64,000 bases of DNA from Vibrio sp. CB1-14 (GCF_040412085.2 NZ_CP115921.1:1426001-1490000), one strand, 5' to 3'; numbered from the stretch's first letter, positions 18,479-28,455 are shown. Program-made: numbers and translations. Notes: generated by a model not told the origin, from the letters alone.

Positions 18479-18820
18479 CTATTTTGAAGAGTAGAACGCC
18501 GCAACGTCACGCAAATCTTGCTCAGTTAAGTTCTGCAACTGCGCTTTCATTAAGGCTGCCATAGCGCCAGAGCGTTCATCGTCCAAGTAGGCATTCATCG
18601 CATTAAACAAATACAAAGGATCTTGCCCATTCAGATTAGGATAGCTAGCTTGGCTTGGAGCACCATTGGGGTTATGGCAAAACACGCAGCTAGGCGCTTT
18701 CATCTCGCCGAGCTTGGCATCACCAAACGGAGTAGTGCCAGCTTGGGAGGCGTGTGCATGAACCGTCGAAAGTGACAGAGATAATGTGAGGCCAGTAATG
18801 ACCTTGAAAAGTGTATTCAT
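18479..18820 (-). CDS. Periplasmic monohaem cytochrome c
   Basis: 113 residues. A classic signal peptide ends near AHA at about residue 24. There is one CxxCH haem site (CVFCH) and a Met-rich C-terminal half (around GAMAALM) that should supply the axial Met. The size and the 'PNLNGQDPLYLFNAMNAY' region are typical of small class I cytochromes c, which shuttle electrons to terminal oxidases or reductases. Its partner is not evident in the neighbourhood. Confidence 0.85.
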   Translation of the reverse strand: MNTLFKVITGLTLSLSLSTVHAHASQAGTTPFGDAKLGEMKAPSCVFCHNPNGAPSQASYPNLNGQDPLYLFNAMNAYLDDERSGAMAALMKAQLQNLTEQDLRDVAAFYSSK

Positions 18821-18831
18821 AAGGGCTCATA

Positions 18832-18877
18832 AAAGACTTAACCTAGGCAACAAGATAAACCTTGCCCCGAGGTTAAG
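18832..18877 (-). terminator. Two-tier hairpin after ltaE
   Basis: Outer stem CTTAACCT / AGGTTAAG (18837-18844 with 18870-18877) and inner stem GGCAA / TTGCC, followed on the minus strand by TCTTTT. It lies between ltaE and the cytochrome gene and probably terminates ltaE. Confidence 0.5.
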
Positions 18878-18959
18878 CTCAAGCACCTCAGACAGAAATG
18901 CGAAGTTGATCAGTATCTTGGCCTAGTATTAAATAATGTTATCACTAACCAAAACTGAG

Positions 18960-19964
18960 TTAGACCAAAGCTGAAAGCTTCTCTAACAATACATCGATAT
19001 CTTGGCTGGAAATGTCTTTGTGCGTGACAAAACGAACTGGATTGCTTGGTGAAATCGTAATGTCTTGCTGTGCTAACTCTTTAGCGATCGCATCAATCTC
19101 TACGGATTCAGCCAACTTGGCAAACACGATGTTGGTTTGAACAAACTCTGCATTCACACTAAACCCTGGGATGTCATTTAAGCCCTCAGCCAGTTTTTTG
19201 GCATTGCTGTGGTCTGTGGCGAGCTGAGCCACTTGTTCGGTTAATGCAAGCTTACCTGCCGCCGCTAAAATACCCGCTTGACGCATGCCACCGCCAACCA
19301 TTTTACGTAGTCGTCGTGCGCGTTCGATAAATGCTCTAGAGCCAAGTAGTAACGATCCGATTGGTGCGCCAAGTCCTTTGGATAAACAGATGGTCATAGA
19401 GTCAAAGTGCTTGGCAATTTCAATCACATCAACGTCCAATGCAACCGCCGCGTTGTAGACACGAGCGCCATCAAGGTGCAGGTTTAGGCCGTGCTCATCA
19501 ACGAATTTTCTCGCCTCAGCAAGATAAGAAAGGGGCAGTACCTTACCATTGATGGTGTTTTCAAGGCTGAGTAGCTTAGTGCGCGCAAAATGACTGTCGT
19601 CGGGCTTAATAGCAGCCTTAAGCTTGCCAAAATCTAGTGTGCCATCTGGGTTATTTTCAATCGGTTGAGGTTGAATTGAGCCAAGCACGGCAGCGCCGCC
19701 CGCTTCGTACTTATAGTTATGTGCCTGCTGACCACATAGATATTCGTCACCGCGTTGGCAGTGTGCCATTAACCCAAGAAGGTTTGCTTGAGTGCCCGAG
19801 GTAGTAAACATGGCAGCATCAAACCCGTGACGCTCCGCAGCCCAGGCTTCGAGTTCATTTACGGTTGGGTCATCGCCGTACACATCATCGCCGACGGCTG
19901 CATTGGCCATCGCGTCGCGCATTGCTTGGGTAGGTTTGGTGACAGTGTCTGAGCGAAAGTCCAT
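18960..19964 (-). CDS. ltaE: Low-specificity L-threonine aldolase
   Basis: A 334-residue PLP enzyme (E. coli LtaE is 333). Diagnostic features: [12 protein letters not shown] at the N-terminus, [41 protein letters not shown] and the Schiff-base lysine in [13 protein letters not shown]. It cleaves threonine/allo-threonine to glycine and acetaldehyde. AGGAG sits 7 bases before the ATG and within the end of the upstream NUDIX gene (10-base gap), so the two are an operon. Confidence 0.93.
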   Translation of the reverse strand: MDFRSDTVTKPTQAMRDAMANAAVGDDVYGDDPTVNELEAWAAERHGFDAAMFTTSGTQANLLGLMAHCQRGDEYLCGQQAHNYKYEAGGAAVLGSIQPQPIENNPDGTLDFGKLKAAIKPDDSHFARTKLLSLENTINGKVLPLSYLAEARKFVDEHGLNLHLDGARVYNAAVALDVDVIEIAKHFDSMTICLSKGLGAPIGSLLLGSRAFIERARRLRKMVGGGMRQAGILAAAGKLALTEQVAQLATDHSNAKKLAEGLNDIPGFSVNAEFVQTNIVFAKLAESVEIDAIAKELAQQDITISPSNPVRFVTHKDISSQDIDVLLEKLSALV

Positions 19965-19974
19965 TGAATATCTC

Positions 19975-20493
19975 CTAAATGTATCCGCATAACGAGGCTT
20001 TGCTTAAGCACGCTATGGTTTTGGCGTCGGTAATTGTACCGTCGATGATATGTTGTTGTAGTTTTTCTAGTGACATTGTCACAAGCTCGATGACTTCATC
20101 GTCGTCACACTGGTATTGATCGCTCGGTGCTAGTTCCTTGGCGATAAACAGATGCTGAATTTCGTCACAAAAGCCGGCCAACGGCGTAACTTGCCCTAGG
20201 GAAATCATTATCTTGGCAGCATGGCCTGTTTCTTCAATCAACTCTCTGTGAGCACATTGTGTTGGATCTTCACCTAATTCCATCGTGCCCGCGGGCAGTT
20301 CCAGTAGCCACTTTTTTAAAGATGGACGGTATTGATTGAGTAGCAATAGCTCTCCATTCTCGGTCACAGGGAGTATTACTGCAGCCCCTGGGTGCTTGAT
20401 AGTGGTGTGAGTAATGGTTTGCTGGTTGGGTAGGGTGACTTGCTCCTCAATGAGTGCAATCGACTTCCACTGGTGAAGGGTTTTGTGAGTCAT
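19975..20493 (-). CDS. NUDIX hydrolase, ADP-ribose pyrophosphatase-like
   Basis: The NUDIX box is complete: [23 protein letters not shown]-terminal strands with [27 protein letters not shown] match the NudF/ADP-ribose branch, which hydrolyses ADP-ribose or other nucleoside diphosphate derivatives. The start at 20493 is preferred (GGAAG just upstream) over an in-frame Met at 20547. The product is then 172 residues. It is co-transcribed with ltaE. Confidence 0.85.
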   Translation of the reverse strand: MTHKTLHQWKSIALIEEQVTLPNQQTITHTTIKHPGAAVILPVTENGELLLLNQYRPSLKKWLLELPAGTMELGEDPTQCAHRELIEETGHAAKIMISLGQVTPLAGFCDEIQHLFIAKELAPSDQYQCDDDEVIELVTMSLEKLQQHIIDGTITDAKTIACLSKASLCGYI

Positions 20494-20685
20494 AAAGCTT
20501 CCGTGACTTCGATGTTGAACGCCTAATATGAGCATACAAACTATCAAATGTCGATGGGCAAACTGACAGGATTTTTCGGTTTTGGAACAGTATCGAAAAT
20601 GGAATCTCTGATTGCTCCACTATTTTGATTCAGTAACTTTCTGTATATCAGAGTGTTCGAGCGGTTTTAGTAAAGGTCAGGCGAC

Positions 20686-22179
20686 GTGTTAGGGGCAGAC
20701 GGGTTAAATTTAGCATTGATGGTGGCAGAATCGGGAATGATCGATTCCGCTGTCCGTGAAATTATGCAGCATACAGAGTTCATGGGGCTTGGCAACGAAG
20801 ACAGCGTTAAGCAAAGTCTGACTGCCTCTATGGCGAAATGGACACAGAGTGTCAAACGCAAGCTCGTTAAAACCCAGCAAACCGACTCTATTCAAGCTGA
20901 GCTGAACCTCTATCAATATGCTGTGTACCTTACTGAGTCTGAATTTGATCAAAACGTTGAAGACATTATCGAAAAGCTCCCGCAAGATTCGCTGTTCCGT
21001 GACAAAGCCAATCAGCTTTTGGCCTCCAAGCATACTTACCCTAGTTCTTTGTTCGCCCGTCAGTTCTGCACGCACTGGTATGCGAGTTTAAAAGGTGCGG
21101 TGGAAGACAAGCAGCAAGTGACGCTAGAACAGCAGAAATCTCGTTTCTTAAAGCAGCTCTATCAACGTATCGATACCCTGAAAGATATGGAAAACCTCAC
21201 GCAGTCTGGTGAAAACGCGCAACTTGGGCGTTTGTGGGACTTGGCGGGCGCAGAGCTAACCAAACAAGACTGGAAGTCGATTGAACAGACGGCAGATTAC
21301 CTTGCGAAACACAGTGAACTCACTTCGATTGCTGATAAATTAGGTCGAATGGCGGAAGAGGTGGATGCGCCAGAGCTCAACCGAGTTGAGAGCCATGATG
21401 ATGTTGTTGTTCAAGAGAAGTCTGACTTTGCCACTGACGATATCGTTGGCATTCACACCAGCAACGATATCAATAAACTGTTGCCGAACGAAACCATGTA
21501 CCTAGCCTATCCAGAACTAGAAACGGTGTTCTATCAGCACTTAGTGGAAAAGAGGTTATTAACCTACAAGGCGGAAGGTAAGCAGCGCACTATCCGACAA
21601 TTGCACGCGCCTACGCAGTCTCATGGAGAAGCGACCAAAGAGAAAGGGCCGATGCTTATAGCGGTTGATGTGTCAGGCTCAATGCAGGGTGCACCTGAGA
21701 AATCTGCGAAGGCGATGGCCTACGCTTTGATGAAAATGGCGGCAGAGCAACAGCGTGATTGCCATGTCATTTTATTCTCATCAACCTTCATTACCTATGA
21801 TTTATCTGGCTCGCAAGGGCTCAAAGAAGCGTGCGATTTTCTATCCTATACCTTCAAGGGGGGGACCGATCTCACTAAAGTGCTCAATTATGCTGTCGAC
21901 ATCATGCAGGGTGAGCAGTATAAGAATGCAGACTTGCTTGTGATCTCCGACTTTATTGCACCTAAACAAGAGCAGGAGACAATTGAGAACATGCTCGTTT
22001 TGAAAGGGTGCTACAACCGTTTTCACTCTTTGTGTCTTTCAAAATATGGTAACCCTGAGTTACTGTCATTGTTTGATAGCCAATGGCGTTATCACCCAAG
22101 TCTTATGGGTAAAATTGTCAAAAAACCAACCGTGGGTTTTCATCGCGCTAGACAAGCTTTCTCTCATACTTTTGGCTAA
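20686..22179 (+). CDS. ViaA-like VWA protein, extra copy
   Basis: 497 residues, related along its whole length to E. coli ViaA and to the second copy at 24072. The helical N-terminal domain starts with LGADGLNLALMVAESGMID. The C-terminal von Willebrand A domain has an intact MIDAS: DVSGS (328-332), the Thr in KGGTDL and the Asp in LVISDF. ViaA is the partner of the RavA ATPase and acts on respiratory complexes and lipids at the inner membrane. This copy sits upstream of ravA, starts with GTG and has its own terminator. It is therefore separately expressed from the ravA-viaA pair. The two copies share the frame of conserved motifs but differ in many linker residues, so the duplication is not recent. 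It may make an alternative adaptor. Confidence 0.85.
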   Translation: MLGADGLNLALMVAESGMIDSAVREIMQHTEFMGLGNEDSVKQSLTASMAKWTQSVKRKLVKTQQTDSIQAELNLYQYAVYLTESEFDQNVEDIIEKLPQDSLFRDKANQLLASKHTYPSSLFARQFCTHWYASLKGAVEDKQQVTLEQQKSRFLKQLYQRIDTLKDMENLTQSGENAQLGRLWDLAGAELTKQDWKSIEQTADYLAKHSELTSIADKLGRMAEEVDAPELNRVESHDDVVVQEKSDFATDDIVGIHTSNDINKLLPNETMYLAYPELETVFYQHLVEKRLLTYKAEGKQRTIRQLHAPTQSHGEATKEKGPMLIAVDVSGSMQGAPEKSAKAMAYALMKMAAEQQRDCHVILFSSTFITYDLSGSQGLKEACDFLSYTFKGGTDLTKVLNYAVDIMQGEQYKNADLLVISDFIAPKQEQETIENMLVLKGCYNRFHSLCLSKYGNPELLSLFDSQWRYHPSLMGKIVKKPTVGFHRARQAFSHTFG

Positions 22180-22182
22180 TAT

Positions 22183-22210
22183 CAACGGCATGACTTGCCG
22201 TTGTATTTTT
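22183..22210 (+). terminator. Terminator of the first viaA copy
   Basis: CAACGGCA / TGCCGTTG (22183-22190 with 22196-22203), then TATTTTT. Confidence 0.85.
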
Positions 22211-22283
22211 CATAATCTAAATAAAATCAATGCGATAAGAATAAGTTATAAGATTGCGATTAAAAATCTGTCGCCAAAAGATC

Positions 22284-22312
22284 TTGTAACAAAATGACAA
22301 CAAATGTATAAA
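22284..22312 (+). promoter_or_regulatory. Promoter of ravA-viaA
   Basis: TTGTAA (22284-22289), a 17-base spacer and TATAAA (22307-22312), 40 bases ahead of ravA and downstream of the preceding terminator. Confidence 0.6.
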
Positions 22313-22351
22313 ATTACTATGCATTCCAATTTTGTGCACTGAGGTATTGGC

Positions 22352-24013
22352 ATGATTAAGCCCACAGTAGTTTCACACGCTGACAAAGCGTTGCTTTCAG
22401 AACGAATTAACAAACTCGCCTCAGCACTTTCTGATGGTGTATATGAGCGTGAAGAGACCATCAAACTCTGTCTATTAGCCGCCTTGGCTGGAGAGAGTGT
22501 TTTTCTTTTAGGACCTCCAGGTATTGCAAAAAGCTTGATCGCCAAACGCCTTATCCAAGCCTTTGATAACAGTAGCTACTTTGAATACTTAATGACGCGC
22601 TTCTCGACACCAGAAGAAGTTTTTGGTCCGCTGAGTATTCAAGAATTGAAAGATAACGGTCGCTATTTACGACTCACTGAGGGTTATCTACCTACAGCGC
22701 AGGTGGTGTTTTTGGATGAGATCTGGAAAGCAGGTCCTGCAATTTTGAATACCCTACTTACCGTAGTGAATGAAAAGACATTCAAAAACGGTAGCGATAT
22801 TGAAAAAGTACCGATGCGCCTATTGGTATCCGCTTCCAACGAACTGCCAGATGAAGATAGCGGACTCGAGGCGCTTTATGATCGTATGCTGGTGCGCATT
22901 TTTGTTAATCGTATCCAGAACAAACAAAATTTCAAATCCATGCTAACCGTTGGTACATTGGAAGAAGCCAAAATTCCGGAAGGCCTCGCTATAACCGACG
23001 ATGAGTACCATCAGTGGCAGCGAGAGCTCAATGACGTCAAGCTTAGTGACGATGTCTTTGAAAAGCTCTACCAACTCAAAACCATGCTTGAAGCAGCAGC
23101 GGAAGAGCATCGCTCAACCTTATCCGAGGCAGATCTCTACGTATCCGACCGACGCTGGAAAAAAGCCGTTAAGCTGCTTAAGGCGAGCGCTTTTTTTAAT
23201 GGTCGTGATAGCGTAAATCCTCTCGATTTACTCTTGCTCCAAGACTGTCTCTGGAATAGCCCTGAGTCACTAGAGATAGTGCGCACCGTTATTAAAGAAT
23301 TCGCGCTGAACCACGCCTTTGACCAACAAGAAGTGTTCCAACAAATTGAAGAAGGCAAAGAGCAACTGGCCGACATTCAAGATGAAATTGAAGCCGAGTT
23401 TGCAATGCCACTTTCTATGGAAGCTGGTTCTGGACTGCTTCGCAAAGATATCTACCAATATGACATCAGCAACGCAAAGTCCTACAAAGTTGGTGCTGCT
23501 ACTGATTTGGTGAAGTTGGTGTTACTTCAAAGCAATATGTCGGTGTCAGAAAGTGAGAAAGGTGACAGTCGCTGGGTCTATATCGCCAAAGATGAGCTCA
23601 GCCGCGCGATCAAAGAGGGTGGGAGTGAAGTCTATGGCTACGTTAACCAAAATACCCATCTTTGCCGCCTGAGACTTGATATCAACGCCTCCAGTCATTT
23701 GGTTATTAAGGACATCGCCAACCGCTCTGTTTTAGCAACCTTGGTCACAACCAATGGTCTTGATGAGGCAATGCTTCAAGAATGGGTGACAAAGTCTGAA
23801 CAGGTACTGGTTCAAATTAAACACGCTGAGCATCACCTACGCTCGGTGCGTTCTAAGTTTCATGGCGCGTTACCACACGGCTTTATTCAGCCTGATATTC
23901 CAACGGAAATGGAAGTCAGTATTCAAAATGTGACACAAACACTCGAGTCGACCAGTGTGGAAGCTGAAAAAGCAGTAGCTCGAATTAAGGGACTAGAAAC
24001 CTTTTTTGCTTAA
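22352..24013 (+). CDS. ravA: MoxR-type AAA+ ATPase RavA
   Basis: 553 residues, longer than the 498 of E. coli RavA. The AAA+ core begins early: Walker A GPPGIAKS at 54-61, Walker B VVFLDE at 118-123, sensor LVSASNELP, and an arginine-rich YDRMLVRIFV region. A helical and beta 'LARA'-type insertion and a long C-terminal coiled region (about 440-540) follow. RavA forms hexamers with a ViaA partner and, in enterobacteria, a cage with the lysine decarboxylase LdcI. Its job here is probably chaperoning respiratory or membrane complexes. The viaA gene follows 58 bases downstream. Confidence 0.9.
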   Translation: MIKPTVVSHADKALLSERINKLASALSDGVYEREETIKLCLLAALAGESVFLLGPPGIAKSLIAKRLIQAFDNSSYFEYLMTRFSTPEEVFGPLSIQELKDNGRYLRLTEGYLPTAQVVFLDEIWKAGPAILNTLLTVVNEKTFKNGSDIEKVPMRLLVSASNELPDEDSGLEALYDRMLVRIFVNRIQNKQNFKSMLTVGTLEEAKIPEGLAITDDEYHQWQRELNDVKLSDDVFEKLYQLKTMLEAAAEEHRSTLSEADLYVSDRRWKKAVKLLKASAFFNGRDSVNPLDLLLLQDCLWNSPESLEIVRTVIKEFALNHAFDQQEVFQQIEEGKEQLADIQDEIEAEFAMPLSMEAGSGLLRKDIYQYDISNAKSYKVGAATDLVKLVLLQSNMSVSESEKGDSRWVYIAKDELSRAIKEGGSEVYGYVNQNTHLCRLRLDINASSHLVIKDIANRSVLATLVTTNGLDEAMLQEWVTKSEQVLVQIKHAEHHLRSVRSKFHGALPHGFIQPDIPTEMEVSIQNVTQTLESTSVEAEKAVARIKGLETFFA

Positions 24014-24071
24014 TGAGGCGTGACAGCGCCATGGTGAGTTTTGAGGGTTAATATATCGAACGGAGGCAGTA

Positions 24072-25517
24072 ATGCTGGGAGCAGATGGGTTAAACCTTGC
24101 GTTGATGGTTGCCGAGTCAGGGCTTATTGATTCGGCGGTGAATGATTTAATGGCGCGCTCACAAGTGCTGGCGGTCAGTGAAAATCGCGGAATGCGTAGC
24201 TCCGTTAAAAACCATCTGCTCAAATGGCGTGGTTCAGTGAAAAAACGCATGACGCGGGTCTGTGAAACTGAACGCTTTCAGCAAGAGCTTGCCTTGTATC
24301 AAGAGGTGATTCATTGGAACGAAGCGACCTTTTTCGAGCGCATTCCTAGCGTTGTCAAAAAGTTAGAATGGCACTCTGCATTTTATCTCCAAGCCAGAAG
24401 ACTTCTGGACAAAAACAAATCCGTTAATAACCCCATGTTCCCGCGTTACTTCTGTGATCTCTGGTACAAGAGTCTTGCCGAAGCCATCAAACAGGCGGAA
24501 GTCTCAGAGCTTGAAGCCAGTAAAGAGAAGTTCTTGGCCGATTTATATCAACGGATGGAAACCATCAAGGATATGGATACGGTCACTCAGCAGGGCGATG
24601 AAGCAACTATGGGACGACTGTGGGATATGGCTGCCGCCAAACTGACCAAAACCGACCTAAAAACCATGCACAGTCACGCGGAGTTTCTCAAAAAGAATAG
24701 CGCGTTAAAGCAAATCGCAGAACAACTTGGTCGCATGGCGAGTGAGCAAGATGATCCCGAGTTAAATAAAGCTCAGGCTGACAATGTGGAAATGGTCGAG
24801 GAGCAAAGTGATGAAGCAACCGATGACATTGTTGGCATCCACGAATCAGACGATCTTAATAAACTGCTCCCAAATGAAACCATGTTCCTCGCCTACCCAG
24901 AGCTGGAAGTCGTGTTCTACAAACATTTGGCTGATAAGCGTTTGATGAACTACAAAACGCAAGGTAAGTCGAGAACACTCAAGAAAGTTCGCACCACAGC
25001 CCCCGATAACAGTAAGGTCGAACTTGAGAAGGGACCATTTATCGTCTGTATTGACGCATCAGGCTCAATGACCGGTTTCCCAGAGCAGTGCGCCAAGGGT
25101 ATGGCTTATGCATTAATGCAAATCGCCTTGGCTGAGGGGAGGGAGTGTTACGTTATCTTGTTCTCAACCACCCATATCACTTATGAACTCACTAAACAGG
25201 ATGGTCTTCGTGAAGCGGCAGATTTTCTCAGCTATTCCTTTCACGGTGGCACCGATCTGGAGCCTGTAATAGAGAAATCCATCGACCTGATGCAATCGGA
25301 TACTTATAAAAACGCCGATATGGTGGTGATTTCGGATTTCATTGCCCCAGAGCAGTCGCAGGAACTTGTAGACAAAGTCGATGAGCTGAAATCGCGTAAG
25401 AACCGCTTTCACGCAATTAACTTGTCAAAATATGGTAACCCGTCACTGATGAGTATGTTTGACCACTGTTGGTCGTATCATCCTACTTTGGTGGGGCGTT
25501 TAATGAAGACGTGGTAG
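24072..25517 (+). CDS. viaA: ViaA, VWA-domain partner of RavA
   Basis: 481 residues, essentially the E. coli ViaA length (483). It begins MLGADGLNLALMVAESGLID, with helices through about 300, then a VWA domain. The MIDAS is complete: DASGS 328-332, HGGTDL and VVISDF. The segment GPFIVCIDASGSMTGFPEQCAKGMAYALM is nearly the E. coli motif, so this copy, in the canonical position after ravA, is the likely orthologue. The GGAGG upstream of the ATG is well placed. Confidence 0.9.
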   Translation: MLGADGLNLALMVAESGLIDSAVNDLMARSQVLAVSENRGMRSSVKNHLLKWRGSVKKRMTRVCETERFQQELALYQEVIHWNEATFFERIPSVVKKLEWHSAFYLQARRLLDKNKSVNNPMFPRYFCDLWYKSLAEAIKQAEVSELEASKEKFLADLYQRMETIKDMDTVTQQGDEATMGRLWDMAAAKLTKTDLKTMHSHAEFLKKNSALKQIAEQLGRMASEQDDPELNKAQADNVEMVEEQSDEATDDIVGIHESDDLNKLLPNETMFLAYPELEVVFYKHLADKRLMNYKTQGKSRTLKKVRTTAPDNSKVELEKGPFIVCIDASGSMTGFPEQCAKGMAYALMQIALAEGRECYVILFSTTHITYELTKQDGLREAADFLSYSFHGGTDLEPVIEKSIDLMQSDTYKNADMVVISDFIAPEQSQELVDKVDELKSRKNRFHAINLSKYGNPSLMSMFDHCWSYHPTLVGRLMKTW

Positions 25518-25557
25518 AGAGAGTAGTAGTGATAGTAAGGTGATACATCCTTGTATC

Positions 25558-25582
25558 AAAAAGAACTCATCCGTGCGTTCTT
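25558..25582 (-). terminator. Weak terminator after CNT gene
   Basis: On the minus strand, a short stem AAGAAC/GTTCTT (25561-25566 with 25577-25582) runs into T5. Only six base pairs. Confidence 0.4.
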
Positions 25583-25600
25583 GAGCCTAGGGTTGTTGGT

Positions 25601-26812
25601 CTAACCGAGAGTAAGGATTACACCAACGATTGCTGCACTCATAAGGTTGGCGAGCACACCAGCTGCGATGGCTCTAAAACCATAGGTTGAGATGAACTTC
25701 TTACGTTCAGGTACAAGGCTGCCTAAACCGCCAATTAACATCGCCATGCTAGAGATGTTGGCAAATCCACACAGTGCAAAGGTAACTATGGCTTGCGAGT
25801 GTTCCGATAACTGATCTTTCACCGAGATCATCTGAATAAAGGCGACAAACTCATTCACAACAATCTTATTGCCAAGCAGTGAACCTGCCACGATAGCTTC
25901 TTCCCAAGGAACACCAATTAACCAAGCAACAGGCGCAAAGAGATAACCTAGGATGATCTCGAAGCTAAGTTCTGCGCCGAACAACAAACCAACTTGTTCA
26001 AGCATGCCATTGAGAAGCGCAATCACACCAACAAATGCCAGTAGTGTAACGCCAACGGCGAAGGCAATTTGCGCGCCCGACATAGCGCCGTCGGCAATGG
26101 CCTCTACGACGTTGTTTGCCTTTGGAAGGTCGATATTAGAGTCTTGCTCTTGAGTGACCGAGTCTGTGTCCGCTGGTGGCACTAGGATCTTAGCCATAAG
26201 TAGGCCTGCCGGCGCTGACATGAACGCGGCAGCGATCAAGTAGTTGAGTTCAACACCAACCGATGCATAGCCAACGAGAGTGCCGCCAGCAACTGATGCT
26301 AGACCACAGGTCATCACCGCGAAGAACTGAGAGTCGGTCATTTTACCAAGGTAAGGCTTGACGACGAGTGGCGCTTCAATCATCCCAACGAAGATGTTTG
26401 CGGTGGCAGAGAGTGACTCTGCTTTTGCAGTGCCTAGTAACTTGCTAAGTGCGCCGCCAATCCACTGAATAATACGTGGCATGATACCAAGGTGATACAG
26501 AGCTGAAATAACCGCAGAGAAAAAGATAATAACGCCTAGCACGTTAATGGCGAAGATAAACCCAGCGCTTCCTGTTGCTAGGTCTCCGAACAGAAACTGA
26601 ATACCTTGTTGTCCGTAGTCGATGATGCCGCTCACAACTTGTGAGACACCAAAAAGAGCTTGCTTGCCTGCAGGAACGTAAAGTACCAGCACTGCAAAAA
26701 GGATCTGTAGTGACAACGCAAGGGAAACGGTTCTTAAAGGAATGTTCTTGCGATTCGTTGAAAGAAGATAAGCAGTGGTGAGAATCACCACCATACCGAG
26801 TATAGAAGTCAT
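25601..26812 (-). CDS. nupC: Concentrative nucleoside transporter, NupC/CNT family
   Basis: About 403 residues of inner-membrane protein. Motifs shared with the structurally known Vibrio cholerae CNT include LLSTNRKNIPLRTV, the GTAKAESLSATANIFVGMIEAPLVVKPYL re-entrant core, MTCGLASVAGGTLVGYASVGV and ALCGFANISSMAMLIGGLGSLVPERK. It imports nucleosides with Na+ or H+. The start at 26812 is chosen because the upstream in-frame ATG at 26854 adds residues that do not match the family. The ribosome site is weak in both cases. Confidence 0.9.
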   Translation of the reverse strand: MTSILGMVVILTTAYLLSTNRKNIPLRTVSLALSLQILFAVLVLYVPAGKQALFGVSQVVSGIIDYGQQGIQFLFGDLATGSAGFIFAINVLGVIIFFSAVISALYHLGIMPRIIQWIGGALSKLLGTAKAESLSATANIFVGMIEAPLVVKPYLGKMTDSQFFAVMTCGLASVAGGTLVGYASVGVELNYLIAAAFMSAPAGLLMAKILVPPADTDSVTQEQDSNIDLPKANNVVEAIADGAMSGAQIAFAVGVTLLAFVGVIALLNGMLEQVGLLFGAELSFEIILGYLFAPVAWLIGVPWEEAIVAGSLLGNKIVVNEFVAFIQMISVKDQLSEHSQAIVTFALCGFANISSMAMLIGGLGSLVPERKKFISTYGFRAIAAGVLANLMSAAIVGVILTLG

Positions 26813-27042
26813 AATAGGAAGCCTGTATTGAACTAGGTGGCGAAGTGTATTCACTACAAAGTTCGATGCAACACAGGATTGTTACGCTGGTGTAATGGGA
26901 TTTTTGTGGTGACTATGTATGGTCTTTATAATCAGTGTCTTATGGCAGTTTCTAGGAGTGTCTTTTCCATAGGGAAAAGATACTTGTCTATTTGGTGGTG
27001 TACATTTTGAGCTAAAGCTCCGGTTTATGAGCCCATACCCGT

Positions 27043-27981
27043 TTACAACAAAGAGATATGTTTGTTTAATCGCATGTCCCAAAACGGAGGTTGGCCAATC
27101 TTATTCTTAATGAAATCGATGATAACTCTTGTCTTTCTAGGTAAATGTTCACGTTTAGGATAGACAGCGTAAAAGGGCATGACTTGCCCGAGTTTCCAGT
27201 CAGGCATCAGTTGTATTAGCTTGCCATTTTGAAACTCATCTTCAAGAAGGTAAGAGGCTAAGTAGCCGATACCCCAACCACTGATAACGGCATCACGAAC
27301 CGCCTCTGCCAAGTCAACCTTATAGTTGCCTTTGACTGACACGGTTAGCGTTTCATCTTCTTTGTAAAACGACCAATCATTGTAAACACGATCACGGCTT
27401 TGATACGTAATGCAGTTGTGATTGAGTAACTCATTCGGCTCGAGTGGTGTTTGATTCTCAATAAGGTACTCCGGCGAAGCGGCTAGGACAAATTGACAAT
27501 CTGCCATTCGCTGCGCGACATAACCCTCAGGAATTTGCTCAACATTGGTGATCCAAAGGTCGACATTGTCTTTAAGCATGTCGATACGATAATCAACCAA
27601 TGAGACTTCCACATCCAGTTTGGGATAGGTTCGTTTTAACTCAGCAATCATCGGAATGATATGCATAGTTCCAAATGATTGGGCGAGGGCAATTCGAACC
27701 ACGCCAGCCACCTCACTGGAAAAGCTCTGTACCTCTGCGTCAACGTGGTTGAGTGCATCAACGATTCTTTCTGCTTGTTTTAGTGCCGCGTGTCCCGCAT
27801 CGGTGATGGTTATTTGTCGACTAGTCCGCTGGACTAACTGAACGCCGAGCCGAGACTCAAGCTTGTTGAGATGTTTACTCACATAAGAGACGGAACAATC
27901 GAGCGCTTGTGCTGCTTTGCTCATGGAGCCGTGGCTATGGATCGCGTGTAGGACGATGAGTTGATTGGCTTTTTCTAACAT
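27043..27981 (-). CDS. LysR-type transcriptional regulator
   Basis: 312 residues. The N-terminal winged helix-turn-helix is GSMSKAAQALDCSVSYVSKHLNKLESRLGVQLVQRT, followed by a linker helix and a type-2 periplasmic-binding-like effector domain. The recognition-helix sequence belongs to the CrgA-like group that often controls adjacent genes, but the genes on both sides (CNT transporter, tRNA) give no clear target. The ligand is unknown. Confidence 0.88.
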   Translation of the reverse strand: MLEKANQLIVLHAIHSHGSMSKAAQALDCSVSYVSKHLNKLESRLGVQLVQRTSRQITITDAGHAALKQAERIVDALNHVDAEVQSFSSEVAGVVRIALAQSFGTMHIIPMIAELKRTYPKLDVEVSLVDYRIDMLKDNVDLWITNVEQIPEGYVAQRMADCQFVLAASPEYLIENQTPLEPNELLNHNCITYQSRDRVYNDWSFYKEDETLTVSVKGNYKVDLAEAVRDAVISGWGIGYLASYLLEDEFQNGKLIQLMPDWKLGQVMPFYAVYPKREHLPRKTRVIIDFIKNKIGQPPFWDMRLNKHISLL

Positions 27982-28163
27982 AAGGTTCTTATTGAGGCGT
28001 ATGAGGGTTAACTTTAGAATGGTGGGAGTCTTATGATCAAGTTTTCTCGTTGGGAATGTTTTGAAAACTTATTGGACTGTGATTGAGATTTAGCCACTGC
28101 AGACGTAATCTTGTCCATCTTGGTCGGAAAGTCAGCGAACAAACATTTTTTTCTAGTTTTTGT

Positions 28164-28191
28164 TTGACTAATTTTCTCATATCCGTAAAGT
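28164..28191 (+). promoter_or_regulatory. Promoter of the single tRNA-Cys
   Basis: TTGACT, a 16-base spacer and TAAAGT. The layout, and parts of the spacer and the discriminator (TAAAGTATGCCTCG against TAAAGTACACCTCG), match the promoter at 30416. Confidence 0.6.
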
Positions 28192-28238
28192 ATGCCTCGA
28201 ACACAGCGAGAGAGATTCTCTAACGTGTTGAAAAGAAG

Positions 28239-28312
28239 GGCGCCTTGGCAGAGTGGCTATGCAGCGGATTGCAAATCCGTGGACCTCGGTTCGACTCCGG
28301 GAGGCGCCTCCA
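28239..28312 (+). tRNA. tRNA-Cys (GCA), copy 1
   Basis: A 74-base cloverleaf with encoded CCA. The acceptor is GGCGCCT/AGGCGCC, the anticodon loop is TTGCAAA with anticodon GCA, and the T-arm carries GGTTCGACTCC. It is identical to the copy at 30657. Confidence 0.97.
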
Positions 28313-28320
28313 TTATTTAG

Positions 28321-28344
28321 AAACCTCGACTTATGTCGGGGTTT
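28321..28344 (+). terminator. Terminator-like hairpin after tRNA-Cys copy 1
   Basis: AAACCTCGAC / GTCGGGGTTT with one T-G pair and a 4-base loop. It is a diverged version of the hairpin after the second tRNA-Cys. Confidence 0.5.
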
Positions 28345-28455
28345 CGTCGTTTATGGGTTTTGGAATTTCCATCGACCTCATACCCTTACCGTTATTGCCA
28401 CAGAAGTTTTCGCTGGCAGCAAGGCAGCGCTAACCTCAAATATTTGTTTAGAAAG

